A DNA stretch of 64,000 nt, from positions 15,639,289 to 15,703,288 of the forward strand of contig NC_045146.1 in the NCBI RefSeq assembly GCF_008831285.2, in the 5' to 3' direction. This DNA comes from Nymphaea colorata (lineage: Eukaryota; Streptophyta; Magnoliopsida; Nymphaeales; Nymphaeaceae). This document shows, one piece after another, positions 1 to 13,078 of this stretch (position 1 is the first letter of the stretch; every line of letters begins with the position of its first letter). The position numbers and the translations under genes were made by a program. The notes under the pieces are model-generated. The model searched no databases, was not told the origin of the DNA, and saw only the letters and a list, made by a program, of their open reading frames with translations.

Positions 1-3000
1 CTGCCAAACTCAAGACTTGGTGAGCGCCTAATATGTCAATACCAACTTGTCTTGTAGCTAGATTCATTTGACACGCAAAAAGCAATGAACGAGGATCAGT
101 GATTGTATATAAATTCCGCAAGGCTTGTCAAAACTTGCAAATTAGAGTTCAATTATTTGATGCTACAATTAATGTGTTTTTTATATGCCTCTCTTGTTTA
201 TAAGACTGACTTTTACGTCTGAGTATTGAACTTGACTCTGATACAAAACTTTATAGCTTTGTCTAAACTCTGAATGCCTCCATTATATAGATATCTAGCT
301 TGCCTCCGATATGACTTCAATTTATACCTAAAAAGGACTAGAAACAAAGAAAAGAAAAGCAAGCGGTATGAAAATCCAACCGCCTAACTTTTTCCACCAC
401 AATTATATGGTGCCAAACATATCATCGCTTTGAGATATGACATACAAAAATAGTTGCGATTGATTCTCATAGATCTTAGGTTTGAGGGAATTTGAAATCC
501 ACAATAGCGGAAATCCCAATGTGGATTTCAGCATTCCTAAGATCTCAAATCCATGGATTATGATCGGACTCTCTTCCCATCCAATCTTAAATCCATGGTT
601 TTTAACACGTAACGTAAAATTCACGTTACATGGATCGGATCTTGAAAAGCACATTTTTAATGCAGTATTGGATCTAAGATCTGAAGCTATCAAACGCAAC
701 CCTCCATGATGTAGAAACCCGCGGACCTGACGCGACCTAAATGGCTTGATGTGGATCTACGGCCACAAATATTTTTTATCAAAACGTAAAATCTACAACT
801 AGTCTAATATCGTTTTCAGAGGTATTGAAGTATTAGAAGCCCAAGTTGCATAGTGCTTAGGTCAGGCCTCAACTTGCCCATGAATCCATGTATTTGGTTT
901 CAAAATGTTTACTCATTTTTCTTGAAGCATGAGTATTTGTGTGTGTGTGTATTGGATCTGGGGCTAGGCTTCATTCCCCATAGAGCCACCCTCAATACTT
1001 CTCCACCCAATCAGACATATAAGATCCTCTGTTCGTTGGAAAATTTATGGGTTCTTGATGTTCGTTATCACAAAACTCCATGTTAAAATCTCAAGCGTCT
1101 ACTCACCTCATGGCCGGGGCAGGGCCAGAAATTTCTGGCTAACAGCGCTAGTAATAAATTTTTAGGAGGCATCAATATATAAATGAGAAAAATTATTCTC
1201 AGGTGTTAATATAGAAATAAATATTTTATGTGTCCGTGTGTGCAATTGGCGATTCCGTGCCCATACCTGCTTCATGGTACATAGTTCTTTTTTTTTTTTC
1301 TTGAAGAAATATGTGGCAAAAATAAACAAACCTCTTATAAAAAGATACTTCGAAAAGGCTAAAGCTACTCCATTTTTATTTTTAATCCTTACCTTTGAGA
1401 TTATCTATCAACTAGAGCATCGTGTTTCATGGCTGCTTGGTGACTTGGATATGAAGCGGTATATCTATCAACTAGAGCATCGTACACCCACAAAAATTGA
1501 ACTGATGATTGAATTTTCACCAACCTTCTCATCCAACCAGCTACTCTATAATCTTGATGGCAACAAATCCCTTATGAGATAATGTAAACAGGTTGATTTC
1601 AGTTTTGTATTTTTTCTAGTGCATTTAGCGGCGGATCCCAGTAAGCAGCGCTGCTTGCAGACTTAATCATAGGTGGTTTAGATGTGACGGCGGCGATCGA
1701 AACCTGACACTTCCGGCGAAAATCGGGGAGCCCCATTCACTAGCGCGCTTCTAGTATGAACGGCCAATGCGAATTTGAACGCATCGAGCGAGAGAAGCTC
1801 AGCCGCATTCCCGGACTCTCTCGAAAGTGGACCCAATGGCCTGAGCCCACTTTTTTCCAGCCGCGCCAAGCTAAGTGGCCAACCAGTGACATGAGCCCAG
1901 TTTCTATGGCAGATATTGCTCAAAGTTTTCCTCTTTTCTTTTTCAACTGAGTGGAGTCTTTGTCTCTTTATAAGGTCTAATTTAACAGTCCAGGTTGAGT
2001 CCAGGCTTGGTCAAGCTCCCCTTTTTTAATACATGAACGAGTGCCTTTCATCTTATTAAAAGTCTTTGTAGGACCAGTTGATGCTAATTGCTGCTTTTAA
2101 GAAAAATGAAGCCCCAAATGGGACCCCTATCATTGGCTGCTTTCATTTAGTCAAAACTCTCGCATTTGCAAATTTGGCTTTTTCTCACCAAACCCTAACC
2201 CACCAATCGGTTTCCTTTGGTTGATTTGGCTGGGCCAAGCCAATAAAACCACTGGCCTGGATTGGGAATGTACAAGGACTGCCCAAGTCAAACTCTAAAT
2301 GGCAAATGCGACTGAGCCGCGAAGGGGTTTGGGTTCAGCCGAAAGACATGGAAGTTGAAGAAGGTCAAGAGTTCAATCTCTGAAGTGCATCTTCTTAGGC
2401 TATATACATCGGTGGACTCTTCTTGTGTATATGACTCACCCTACAAGCCTATTTCTTCGGACCCATTTAAAATGATCTAAGTCTAGTTAATGACTAGAAA
2501 GAATGTATTGTCATCTTTTTGGGTGAGCAGAAGGAGTATTTCATTCTATTGCTTAGACAAAAGTCGAAGCTTTCACCCAAGCCTTCATCCCCTTAAGATA
2601 CAAAGTATGCTTTTGGTGCTTGCTGAGTGCTTCCTTTTACAACACAAAGAATTGATGTCATGGATATTCAAAACAAGAATTGGCTACCTACTGGCCCTCG
2701 CCCCGATCGTGCATCAACGGCCTCAGAGACAACGTTTTGCTATCTTGACATTTCCCATTTTACGTCGTGTTGTTAAGGAGACCGTTTCAACGGATCAAAA
2801 TTCACCGAATTTTCAATCAAACCCGGCACGGATTAGCGGTAAAGCGACCAAATTTGGATTTGGGTCGACATAGTTTTCCACCCAAATTGTACAAGTATTT
2901 GCATCGGTAAACTGTCATTCTACATTGTTTCTTCGTCTAAACCTGAATTTCATTCCCAATCTGCCATGAAAACTCGCTCTCTCTCTCTTGTCATGCTTCC

Positions 3001-3187
3001 TGTACCTCCTACTCCATTCACTTCCCCAAGGGGAGAGACCTTTGGTGTGATACTTCAAACCAAACAGGTAAAATTGTGCAACTGTGCTTTCATTGGGAGC
3101 GTGAAATACTGAAGCTTGAAGCTTGGGGATCGATGAAGCAACCAGCAACATCTTAAATATTTCAAATTGTATGGAAGAAAATAGATT
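1..3187. other. Gene-free AT-rich region
   Basis: I see no coding exon with recognisable similarity on either strand. The longest open frames (for example 2490-2873) have no domain-like composition and no matching splice context. The stretch contains a short direct repeat near 1.4 kb and a fragment near 1111-1140 that resembles sequences at three other places in the window. Confidence 0.5.
1402..1483. repeat. 22-bp direct repeat, two copies 60 bp apart
   Basis: A 22-bp word beginning TATCTATCAACTAGAGC occurs identically at 1402-1423 and 1462-1483. The sequence between the copies is not repeated. It may be a small local duplication; no function is apparent. Confidence 0.8.
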
Positions 3188-3190
3188 TGA

Positions 3191-3290
3191 GTCAACATCT
3201 TATCCACCACTGAGGGAAAATTTGGCAATCCATTAAGGAATCCACAACCTCTGGGCCTAACACTTGTTGACTGTGTTGAACATGCCCTTC

Positions 3291-3341
<51 letters not shown>

Positions 3342-3344
3342 ACT
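3191..3344. promoter_or_regulatory. W-box cluster upstream of the VQ gene
   Basis: Three strict W-box cores (TTGACT or its complement) lie at 3190-3195 (minus), 3267-3272 and 3339-3344 (plus), and a looser TTGACA at 3400. W-boxes are WRKY-factor binding sites, and VQ proteins are WRKY partners and often WRKY-controlled. The cluster is about 330-480 bp upstream of the best TATA box. The motifs are short, so chance occurrence is possible. Confidence 0.4.
3292..3338. repeat. (GA)n microsatellite
   Basis: A 47-bp nearly pure GA run, followed by a shorter one at 3368-3385. It lies in the presumed promoter of the VQ gene, between two W-boxes. Confidence 0.95.
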
Positions 3345-3672
3345 AAGAGTCTCCGTCGTTGTTTCTTGAGAGAGAGAGAGAGAGATCACCTAATTGGCTT
3401 TGACAAAAGAGGACTCCTCGTGTAACCTACGCAACCTCTCGGAATGCCCATTTAATAACGCCATTGATCGTCGAAGAAGGTTCGTAAAATAATCATCAGA
3501 CAAAGAACAGACGAGTCCATTCTCTCTCTCTCTCTCTCTTCCTTCAATAATTCTGGATGGATACATCTCCAACTCAAACAAGCACCTCGAGGACTCTTCC
3601 TCTACTTTTTTTTACATCATTATAATAATATGTAAAGGAAATCTCTCTCTCTCAAGAAACACGCGCAGAGTC

Positions 3673-3680
3673 TATATAAA
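3673..3680 (+). promoter_or_regulatory. Candidate TATA box of the VQ gene
   Basis: TATATAAA lies 334 bp upstream of the VQ start codon. Transcription would begin near 3705 and give a CT-rich 5'UTR of about 300 bases, including the pyrimidine run just before the ATG. The assignment rests on the motif and its position only. Confidence 0.4.
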
Positions 3681-4013
3681 CAGATGACTAACATGATACC
3701 GTGTCTCTTCTCTCTCTCTCCAAAATAATGCACGGCGGGTTTCAGTAGCTCCATGGCTGCTCGCTTCTCCAATTCCCCATTTCTCAGGCCATGAACTCGT
3801 CCATGTTTACATCCTAACAAGCACCTTCTTCCTCTTGCTTCCCCACCTGACCGGCACCTCGTCTCTTTCTCTCTATCCCCAAATACCTGTGTCATCTTTA
3901 TCTGTGTGCAATCCCAACCAATCCCGAAAATCTTCTTCTTCTTCTTCCCCATTTACTGTCACCATCCCTAGTAACAGACCGTTTTCTCTCCCTATCTCTC
4001 TCTCTTTCTCTCC

Positions 4014-4688
4014 ATGGAAAGGTCTACGAGCACCAGCACGACGACCACCAACATAAGCATCACCACGGCCTCGTCCCCCACCACGTTCGTCCAAGCCGAC
4101 GCCCACACCTTCAAGGAGCTGGTTCAGAAGCTCACGGGCGCCAACGACGACTCCCAGGAGAAGCTGCCCGTCACCGTCCCGGCGAGGCTCGCCAACAGGG
4201 TCAACAATGCGGCGGCGGCGCCCGGCGACGTTGGCCCCCGGCGGCCGGCCTTCAAGCTCCACGAGAGGCGGCAGGGCTTAAGGAAGCTCGATATCAAGCT
4301 CGGCATCGCGGCGCTCCGGCCGCCCCACCCTTCCCCTCGATCTCAGCAGCTTCTTCTCTCCCCCACCACCGCCTTCTCTGACCTCTCCCTCTCCAGCCCC
4401 GTCACTCCTCTGGATCCTTTCGAGAACGGACTCTACAGCCCGAATTCCGGCTGCTTCCGCCGGATCGCGAGCCCCAGCTCTGGCAGCGAGTCGTCGTCGC
4501 CGCCAGGGCCCAACGCAGCGGTATCGGAAGAGGAGAAGGCCATCGCGGAGAAAGGGTTCTACCTCCATCCCTCCCCACTCAACACCCCTAGAGGCGCCGA
4601 GCCGGAATTGCTACCGTTGTTCCCCTTACAGTCCCCCAGACAATCTTCTTCCTCCTCTTCTTTTCTTGCCTCTTCTGTGCCTAACTAA
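4014..4688 (+). CDS. VQ-motif protein, VQ4/VQ13 (MVQ) type
   Basis: An intronless 224-residue protein. The VQ motif is at residues 33-42 (FKELVQKLTG, fitting FxxxVQxLTG) and is preceded by TTFVQAD, as in the VQ4/13/19/33 group. Further group marks are FKLHERR near residue 80, SPVTPLDPF near 130, and a C-terminal block EEKAIAEKGFYLHPSP that ends in LLPLFPLQSPR and a serine tail. At least eight SP/TP sites match the known use of this group as MPK3/MPK6 substrates. Known role of the family: nuclear cofactors that bind WRKY factors through the VQ motif and tune defence genes. The ATG at 4014 is the first in frame and follows a CT-rich leader. The gene is much more GC-rich than its flanks. The family call is firm; the exact orthologue is not. 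Confidence 0.93.
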   Translation: MERSTSTSTTTTNISITTASSPTTFVQADAHTFKELVQKLTGANDDSQEKLPVTVPARLANRVNNAAAAPGDVGPRRPAFKLHERRQGLRKLDIKLGIAALRPPHPSPRSQQLLLSPTTAFSDLSLSSPVTPLDPFENGLYSPNSGCFRRIASPSSGSESSSPPGPNAAVSEEEKAIAEKGFYLHPSPLNTPRGAEPELLPLFPLQSPRQSSSSSSFLASSVPN

Positions 4689-5578
4689 GTGGTCATTTGC
4701 TTTGAAATGGGTATGCCTCTTTCTCTCTGTCTCTTTCTCTCTCTCTGTGCCGAGGTCTTTGGAAGAGAATCGCATAGTCATCTTGAATGTCTCAAACCAA
4801 TTGAACTCAACCTTTTAGATTCATCCCTTGCCTTCCACATCTTGACTAATATCTGAAGTCCTTTGTTCGGAGATGGGACTCTGATGAGCTCCTCTTTAAG
4901 GCTTTGATTGTTGATGTACTTGACTGTTGAGCAACCTTTGTGCTTGGATTTTTGAGGGCTATCAATCACAATGTTCTTCATCTCTTTATGAGTTTATCTC
5001 TGTTCTACTTTCTCTGTTAACTGCACAATCGCTTCTTCTGTTGTTGGCATCAAGCTTATCGTTATCACGTCACAACTCAAGAAGTTTTCTCTCAACTCTT
5101 TTACACACAAAAAAAAAAAAATCAGCACTTGTTTCTCTAAAAGGTAGAAACATGTTGCATAATTTATCTTGGAGAACAAATTTGTTTAAGATTGCAAGTC
5201 AGCAGCGTGATGGATCTAATCGGTGTCTGTACTTTTGTTCCAAGTGTGTTCCTATTTCAACTAGCCAAAGGATCAAAACCGCGCTCGTACTTTTTCCTTT
5301 TTGGGGGCTTTGTTCGTTTTTCTAGTGGGAACTCAATGGGGAAAACCACAGTCTTTGTGGACTGTAAAAAGGAGACCTACTAAAAAGTTTCCATTTTCCT
5401 AATGAAGCAAAACACAGAAGGAAGCCATTTTCTTCAATCACACTCTCCACTGCTGATCTATTTCTGCGCTTCCCCGAGAGAAAGAGAGAACGTTGGTCGT
5501 GTTGGTTTTCCTCTTTCTGCTTTCCTTTTCCGCGAGACGGAGAAGGGGGTGGATGGTGGTGGTGCACGGCGGGCCGCG

Positions 5579-5606
5579 TCGCCGTCGCCGTCGCCGTCGC
5601 CGTCCC
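5579..5606 (+). repeat. (GCCGTC)n hexamer repeat
   Basis: About four and a half units of GCCGTC in an otherwise AT-rich interval. Read in one frame it gives an Ser-Pro repeat, which explains the long open frame covering it. Confidence 0.9.
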
Positions 5607-5650
5607 CGCCGTTGAGCCGGCGGATAGATTCGAGTCCGTTTAAGGTGCGT

Positions 5651-5697
5651 GGGCCCACATGCCGTCCCCTCCCCCACTACGTGCGGGCCCACATGCC
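5651..5697 (+). promoter_or_regulatory. Paired GGGCCCACATGCC elements
   Basis: The 13-mer GGGCCCACATGCC occurs at 5651-5663 and again at 5685-5697. GGGCCCAC is a known TCP-factor/site II type promoter word in plants. The pair sits in a GC-rich patch followed by pyrimidine-rich sequence, which resembles a promoter and leader, but I find no gene attached to it. An unannotated non-coding transcript is possible. Confidence 0.35.
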
Positions 5698-8600
5698 AGA
5701 GCCCCTTCTCCCCAATCTCCTCATTGTAACGTGTGCTTTCTTTTTCCTTGGATCCCTTTTCCTGCCGTTGGATAATGAAAGAGAGACGGCGCCTTCGCCG
5801 TCCATCTCAGTTTCTCTCTCTCTCTCTCCCCCCGAACCGCCGTTCACATGGGGGGTGCTCTTGTGGTCCCCACACTCTCTGCTCGACTCTCACACGTCTC
5901 TCTCTCTCTCTCTTCTCTTAATTGCGACGCTTTTACCGCTAGTCATAAGCCAAGAGCTATCCACATGTACACCCAGTTTATATCCCTTAATTCACTTAAC
6001 TACCTAAATCTTTTGGAAATTAACGCATGCTTCAATAAAAAGGTATGCTGCTGTCATTGTTGATGCCCACAGCCTATGACTTCAACATCATGAAAATGAG
6101 CATCTGTGGATTAACAACTCACCCGAGAGTAATTAGTCATTTAATCTTATTAACTTCTCTAGTAAATGTGAAACCTGTGTTGTTCCAAGAATACCAAGTG
6201 TAGATCGGAATGAGTTTGTTGTTTAGCGGCGGAAAGAAAACAACAAAGGTGACGTAATTTCTAAGTTTGTAAAAACATGCTTTCATTTGATTATGTAAAA
6301 AATGAATCCCCAGACGCCGCAAGCATGATCAAATTCCTTCGGATCAGTAATTAAATGATCGATCCAAATCTATTAACGTCTAAGCCTGGTTATAGTGAAC
6401 CCCCCAAAAAAACTGGGTGATCCAAGAGTTTACAATCTTATGCTTTGGATCTGAAAATTTTGTCAGACTTACATATTAATCCAAAAACTTTATACTATCT
6501 TTTTTATATTCGATACACACCTCAAATTGAAAGTCACCGATGCACAAGTTGAAGCGTAATGGAAGCAACACCTCTAAGCACCAAATTAGATTACACTCCT
6601 CCGACTCACTCAAAAATACAGACCCCCCAAACTCTTTAATTAAAGAATTGAACCACCTACATTAATTTAAACTATTCAAACACCAATTTGCAATAACTGC
6701 GAAAATGAGAAGACCCATTTCAAACTTTTAATAACCAACGGTAACGTCACGGTCTTAACGTTAACTTGCAATAACTGCAGGGGAGAGGCTGCTGCTTTTA
6801 TTTTATTTACACCCAACGCACCAACCACTCGTTGCGAGCTTTGAAACTTTTCAGAAAACTATTGAATTATTTCGCTCCCCAACGCCCACTTTTCTGTGTT
6901 GTGCTTCTGACTTTTGCGCTCCCATCAAACACCTTTTTCCCCTTTCACCTTTTTAAAATTACCCGTTCGTTCGGTTCTTCATTTCTTTTGGGTCGGGGTT
7001 TGGTGTTGACTCTCCTTCTCGGAAGCTTCCCAAGGCGTTTCCTTGGATCGGGTGAACGGCAATTAGATAGAATTTTACAACATTATAATAATAAATAATC
7101 AATTTTTTTTTTTTAAAGAAATCCTGCCCTTGAGATATTTTATTTTAAATATGACTTTATAACTTATGAATATGTTTGCTCATTTAAATGAAGTGGTCCT
7201 GAGTCTTCAAACTGTGGATCGTCTCTGAGTGGTTGGCTTCTCGAAAAAGAATAAAGTTTAGAAGTTAGTATATATATATATATACCTCCCAACAAGAGTT
7301 TTTTTTTTTTTTTTGCAAATAATTTTATTTGTATTTCCAAAAAAATGATTTATTTTTGGTATTTCATGTATATTGACAACCAACAACTGATTCTTATATA
7401 ATGTGTAGAAAACTGGAGGAAACGTGCTTGCAAGAGGAACGCATTCATGAGTCCAGACATGGCCGACCTCCTTCTCCGGGTCGGATATCCTTCAGACCCG
7501 ATAGAAAAGTCCACACAAAATCGATTCTGATCATTAATCAAACCCCATTTTCTTACCAAATCCAACCTCTTAAGTTGATATTCAAATCACTATTAAATTA
7601 TATCCGAACCATTGATGATTAACTTAGTGAGTAGACAGAGGCGGAGGTCGGTGGGGTCTCTCTGGGCCGTATGTCTCATAGAGCCCATTTTTTGGAAGGT
7701 TAATTTAGTGATGAAACTTAGGATCCGAGTCACTACCCCACGATCAATTTGAAAATTTGTTAACCACATATCTAAAGGCCCATGAAAAAAAATTCTGGCT
7801 CTGCCGCTGCAAGTAGATCATATCCGAAAACAAGTGTGATGACAATTGAGTTACACATTGGATCTTAGGATTCTAATCCATTTATGCATGTCTCGGGGCC
7901 CCGGCCCTATTAAAGATATTGGACCCACTAGGGCCTAGACTGGGTCTAACCCAAACTCACCTTGACCCAGTCAAACAAACTGGTCAAAGTAACATCCGCA
8001 TTAGAATTTTCACATTACATGCCAAAAGAACCACACATCTTCATTATAGGTACGAAGAAATGTGAAGAAGAAAACTTCTCTCCGCATATGGCAGAAAGAA
8101 CATCTATTTGGTGAAATTTCACTCGTCCAGTACACCCTAAAACCTTCATTCAAGAAAATCAAACGCGGGCGATCAAAACAGAGTGTGGTAAACATATACA
8201 TCTTGGGTTGGCAATTATGTCCACTAGTCCAATAATCTAGCAACTTTTGTATAAACATGATTGGGACCATGAATCTCGGTCGCGAATCGCGGTATGTCCC
8301 ACGAGCCACGGTCCCGGACCAGTCGTAACTGCCTTTAGACTATTGGCCGCCTCGGATAGACTAACATGAACGTGAGCTGGGTTCAATCGCGGACCCAGTT
8401 CAAGGCCTTGACCGAGTTTTGTGGTCCATACGGCACCGGACCACTTTCCAGTGTTCACATTTCCTTTTGTTTCTTCTCTTTAGAATGCAAGTGCTGTATT
8501 TAAGAAGAAGGGCTTAAAGTTGAGAGTCTCTCCATTGACTTGACAGTGATGCCTAAATTCATGAGCCATGAACAGCAAAGAAGAGTAATTGTAATAACAG

Positions 8601-9072
8601 CAAAGTTAGCAGACTTGGTTTTTGTTTGGTAGCAACCAATCTCTCTCTCAAGTGGACCCATCCATGTGCCAATGCAAATGAAGGCAGTAAAGAACAATGG
8701 ACTGTTTGAGGAAACTTGTCCTTCACTTGCTCCCTCATTTCTCATACTGGAAGGCCATCTGGTCAACAAGATGGTTGGTGAAGTCCCACTCATGGTTTGA
8801 TCTTAAACCTTGACTTGATGGCAGATTTAGTGAAGCAAATCATTTCTTACTGTTGTCTCTCTCTCTCTCTCTCTCATTATATTTGATGTGAAACTTCTAA
8901 AAATTAAATTCTAACATTAGAAAAGTAGTCATCATGGAAGCATTAATGACGGTTTATGGTGAATGAATGATTTATAGTGTTTTTAGCAACAGTTTACCAT
9001 GCTTTGAACTTACCAACCAAATGCCAATGAGTTCAAAATTTGCTTTTGTATGTCGGGAGTAAGTATCAAGTG

Positions 9073-9541
9073 CAACGACCTGACCTGCTCCCACACTGGG
9101 TTGTGGCCCCTGGTCTACAGATCTCAACTCACCCCTTAACAGCTTTGGTTTCAGCTCCGAAAAAGAAGTTAAGAACCAAAACAACCAACCACTTAACAAC
9201 ACTTTTTTATAAATTATCCCAAGTTTCTTTACAATCTTAAATATAAAATTAAACTTTTAGAGTGTTATAATTAACCCTCTTTTAAGACACACACACACCC
9301 TTGCATGTGGGGGCCCAAGTCCAGACATTGAATTGTACTAAGATGCCACTATAACGACCCGACTCACTCTAACACAAGCTCGGGCTCTGGTCAAACAGAC
9401 TCAGCCCGCCCCCTAATAGTCTTGTTTTCTGCCACAGAAAAACTAGAAACCATTAAAAAACAATCATTTACAACCCTATTTATAAGTCTTTCAAGATTTT
9501 TCACAATCATAAATATAAGACTGAACTTTCGGGGTGTCATG
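9073..9541. repeat. Two diverged tandem copies of a ~190-bp element
   Basis: Copy 1 (about 9073-9268) and copy 2 (about 9351-9541) share the order AACGACC, a CTCTGGTC/CCTGGTC word, CCCC-TAA, a GTTT-CTGCC/AGCTCC block, TTTATAA, TTTCACAATC/TTTACAATC, and an end like AACTTT-GGGTGTCAT. The opening AACGACCCGA and the closing GGGGTGTCAT look like ends of a plant LTR-type or other short interspersed repeat. The family is not identified. Confidence 0.6.
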
Positions 9542-12449
9542 TCAAGTATAGAAACTACCATGCCTTAGAAAGCAAGTCTCTACTAGAGAGGGGGTGATAG
9601 TATGGAGCCATTTAATATGGTGCCGCTTCCATTATCAATGAGTCAAACGTGGGGACATGTCCTTTTGACACAAAATAAATTGAACAATTTAGAGGAAATA
9701 TCCAAAAATGTTGGAGCAATACTCCACTGGCCCAAATTCATAATTATAGATAATTGGACTTTGATATCCCAAAATAAATTTCTCCACAAGGGACATGAAG
9801 GCAGGTGTCATTGCCTTGTTTGAATTGATTCTTGTTCATTTCAAAGTGGACAAAGAGGTTGAAAACTGGGACTGCTTTGCTTTTTTCCTTTTCTTTCCCT
9901 TGTTTTCTTCAGCTTCTTTGTAAAGTGTGAGTTCCTCAATGCTCATGATGATTGGGGATGCATTACCTAATTGATTATTTGTCACTTCCTCAGAAGTGGA
10001 TCTCTCTTTTTTTTCTCCTCTTCACTTGAATCCATCTTTTCTTGTTTCATTTTGAGAAGGAAAGTGGACATAAAAGATTGAAAGTGGTGGAGAAGATTTT
10101 GCGAAAAGCCTCAAGCACTACCACCCTTTGCATTCCCTACTTTAAAGTACCGAAAATGGAGGACATTGTTAGAAGGGGGACTTATTGTCACCCACCAACT
10201 TGGATCTTAAGTTGCATTCCAAATTCTTACTAGCGGCGGAGCTAGAAATTTCCGGCTGAGGAGCGAACCATTCAAAAATCGATGACTGAAGGGCTCCAAT
10301 ATGTGAATAAGCAGAGGTTGTGGGTCTGTTGCCCACACAAGAAATGTACTGATATTTACCTAACTTACTTAGCCTGTGCCCAAGTAGATATGTCATGGTC
10401 AGATCGGTGATGAACATGCTGTATCTTCTAGGTATGGTGTTTGGTTGCTTAACCTAAACTGCAAGGCTTCTAATCAATAAATCGAATGATTGGATGGTCA
10501 AAAAAGAAAAAGATCTCAAAGGCAATGCACACCATTTGCTTTATTGAAAGAAAGTTGGGAATAATATAATGGCAGCACATCCAATAAGGTCAACAAGTGA
10601 TGACTCACAATGCACCAAAGCCAAGAACCCTTTTTGAAAAATTTTATAAAACAGTAGCTAGCTATTAAATAATCATATCATTGTAACTTATATTGTACTT
10701 CCCTCCTCCTCTATTCTTCTCTTTTTATATATATATATATATATATATACATGCATTTCTCAGTGTAGGTTTGGACTAAGAAATCTTTCGGCCTCTCACA
10801 ACACTTTGTGTGGTATGTTTAATGATACTCTCCTAATAAAATGAATCGGGTGGCCATGATTGGACAGTGGTCATGAAGATTGAAAGATTTCAACAGAGAG
10901 AGAGAGAGACCCATTAATTCATTGAAAGCACTTTTAACACCTGACCAGAAAACTTGAAACCCTGCACCACCTGGTCCCCTTTTTCTTTTAGACACTGTAG
11001 AGAGTAGGTTGGTAGGAAAAGATACCCAAGCCAAAACCTCGGGACCAAGTTTCAAACCCCCGGCACTCGTCACTATTAGCTTTTTTATGGTGTTGTCCTC
11101 GTAAGGCATGGTTGTCCCGACTTACCCCGAGTTTCACCTATCAGGGAGAGCAGGTGAATCCACTTAATCTGTTTGGTAAAAAAGAATTACTAGTTAAGTA
11201 GGTTTTTTTTACTGTATGCTAGTATTATTTTTCCCTTCTTTTGGTTTTCAATGGCGAGCCGGTTGCTTAATTAGGTGGAGTTCAAGCCTTGGAACAGTAT
11301 AGTTCTCCATAAATGACACACAGATGAAAAAGGCTTTCTCGCCGGCGTCGTGAATATTCCGGCCACCGGCCACCGTTCGCCGGCAAACTTTGTCGCATTG
11401 TGTACTTAAATTAGAACGATTGTGCTTATCATCGTAAGCAAAATGACCTCATACTAATGTAAGGTAACAAAGAGTAGGTACCGTTTTGTGCTTTAGCACC
11501 ACTTGCTGCTGAGCTCAGTATCAATGCCCTCTGCACATGCATCCAAAACACAACAACGTCTGTATCGAGTGCATGCATCCTAATGGTTTTTCCAGTGTTT
11601 AGAAGTCATCGGTTGAAATCCTTTGTCACCAAATAAAGTGAACTCAGTTTTCAAGTGATCTAAGGCCAACTGAGGCCGGTAAACGCGCTGTTGCTGATTG
11701 CGTTCTCTGCGAGCGGCGGCACCGCCGGAGTTGTAGCAAATAAGAACATTTGATGAATGATAGAGATGATCTCAAATGATTTGAAATCTTCCAACTACTG
11801 AGTTTGATCTCAAATCGGCATAATCTATGGATTTGAAACATTATATATGTATTGCTCTATCTTGAAAAGTTTAGTCTGGTATTGAAAATTGTCAAAGTTC
11901 TTAGTTGTTAAATGGTTGGTTGTCATGGTTGGTGCCGAAGCTGCTAGAGGATTATTACAATCCACCAGACCAGAGACGGAGCCGGAGCCCGAAATAGGAG
12001 CAGACATGGTTGTTACACATTAAGAATTTAAGCTTTCAGACGGCTATTTGCGTCTCATCTTCATCCCTTGGTGAAATTAAAGGACATGCTTGTAGAAGTA
12101 CAAAGCTTTGATCTTCACTATTGATAGTAAATGTTAGCAATTTCAACTTTTTGACATGAATGATAGTAACGTTAGATATTATAAAAAGTAAAAGCAAGAG
12201 TGGTTGATTCCTGAAAGGTTTGACGAATGTCCAGTTTTGTTTCTTCTTTCTGCACACGCATTTTATGAATATAATTGCATATCTATTTTCATTTTATTAA
12301 AAAAGAAAAGTAAAAGATGAAAAGACACCCCACATAAGTTTATTCAAAACAACTGCCTTTTTTTTTTTCAATTTATTATCTAAAGTGGGCTAAATTATAC
12401 AACCTACGGCTGCAAATAGGCAGCGTCTGGTATAAGGGTTTTCTCATTT

Positions 12450-12773
<324 letters not shown>

Positions 12774-13042
12774 ATATATATATATACATCTATTGGGATC
12801 GACTCATAAATTTAAAATTGTGAATGTTACTAATGCATTGAGTTCATATCATTAGTCTATTTGTGATCAAACAAAGTGATTGGCCTGAACTTATTCAAGT
12901 AGAAAAACGTTGTGGATGCGAGTATCTATAACAGGAAGAAAAGGAAAAGGGAGATTTGTAGCATATGTTCCTCTGATGTTTGAATCTTTAAACACTGTTT
13001 CGTGCGTTTAGAACTATTCATGTTTGTGATAAAACTTTAGAG

Positions 13043-13078
<36 letters not shown>

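Noticed and set aside
959-979. Plus-strand word resembling miR166 (shares AGGCTTCATTCCCC)
   Set aside because: Three mismatches lie in the 5' half, and no complementary arm for a hairpin is found in the 250 bp on either side.
2490-2873. 127-residue open frame as a gene
   Set aside because: No recognisable motif, no leader or splice context, and composition like surrounding AT-rich DNA.
5402-6007. 201-residue Ser/Pro-rich frame as a protein gene
   Set aside because: The Ser-Pro run comes from the GCCGTC hexamer repeat and the rest from CT-rich sequence; several frames are open together.
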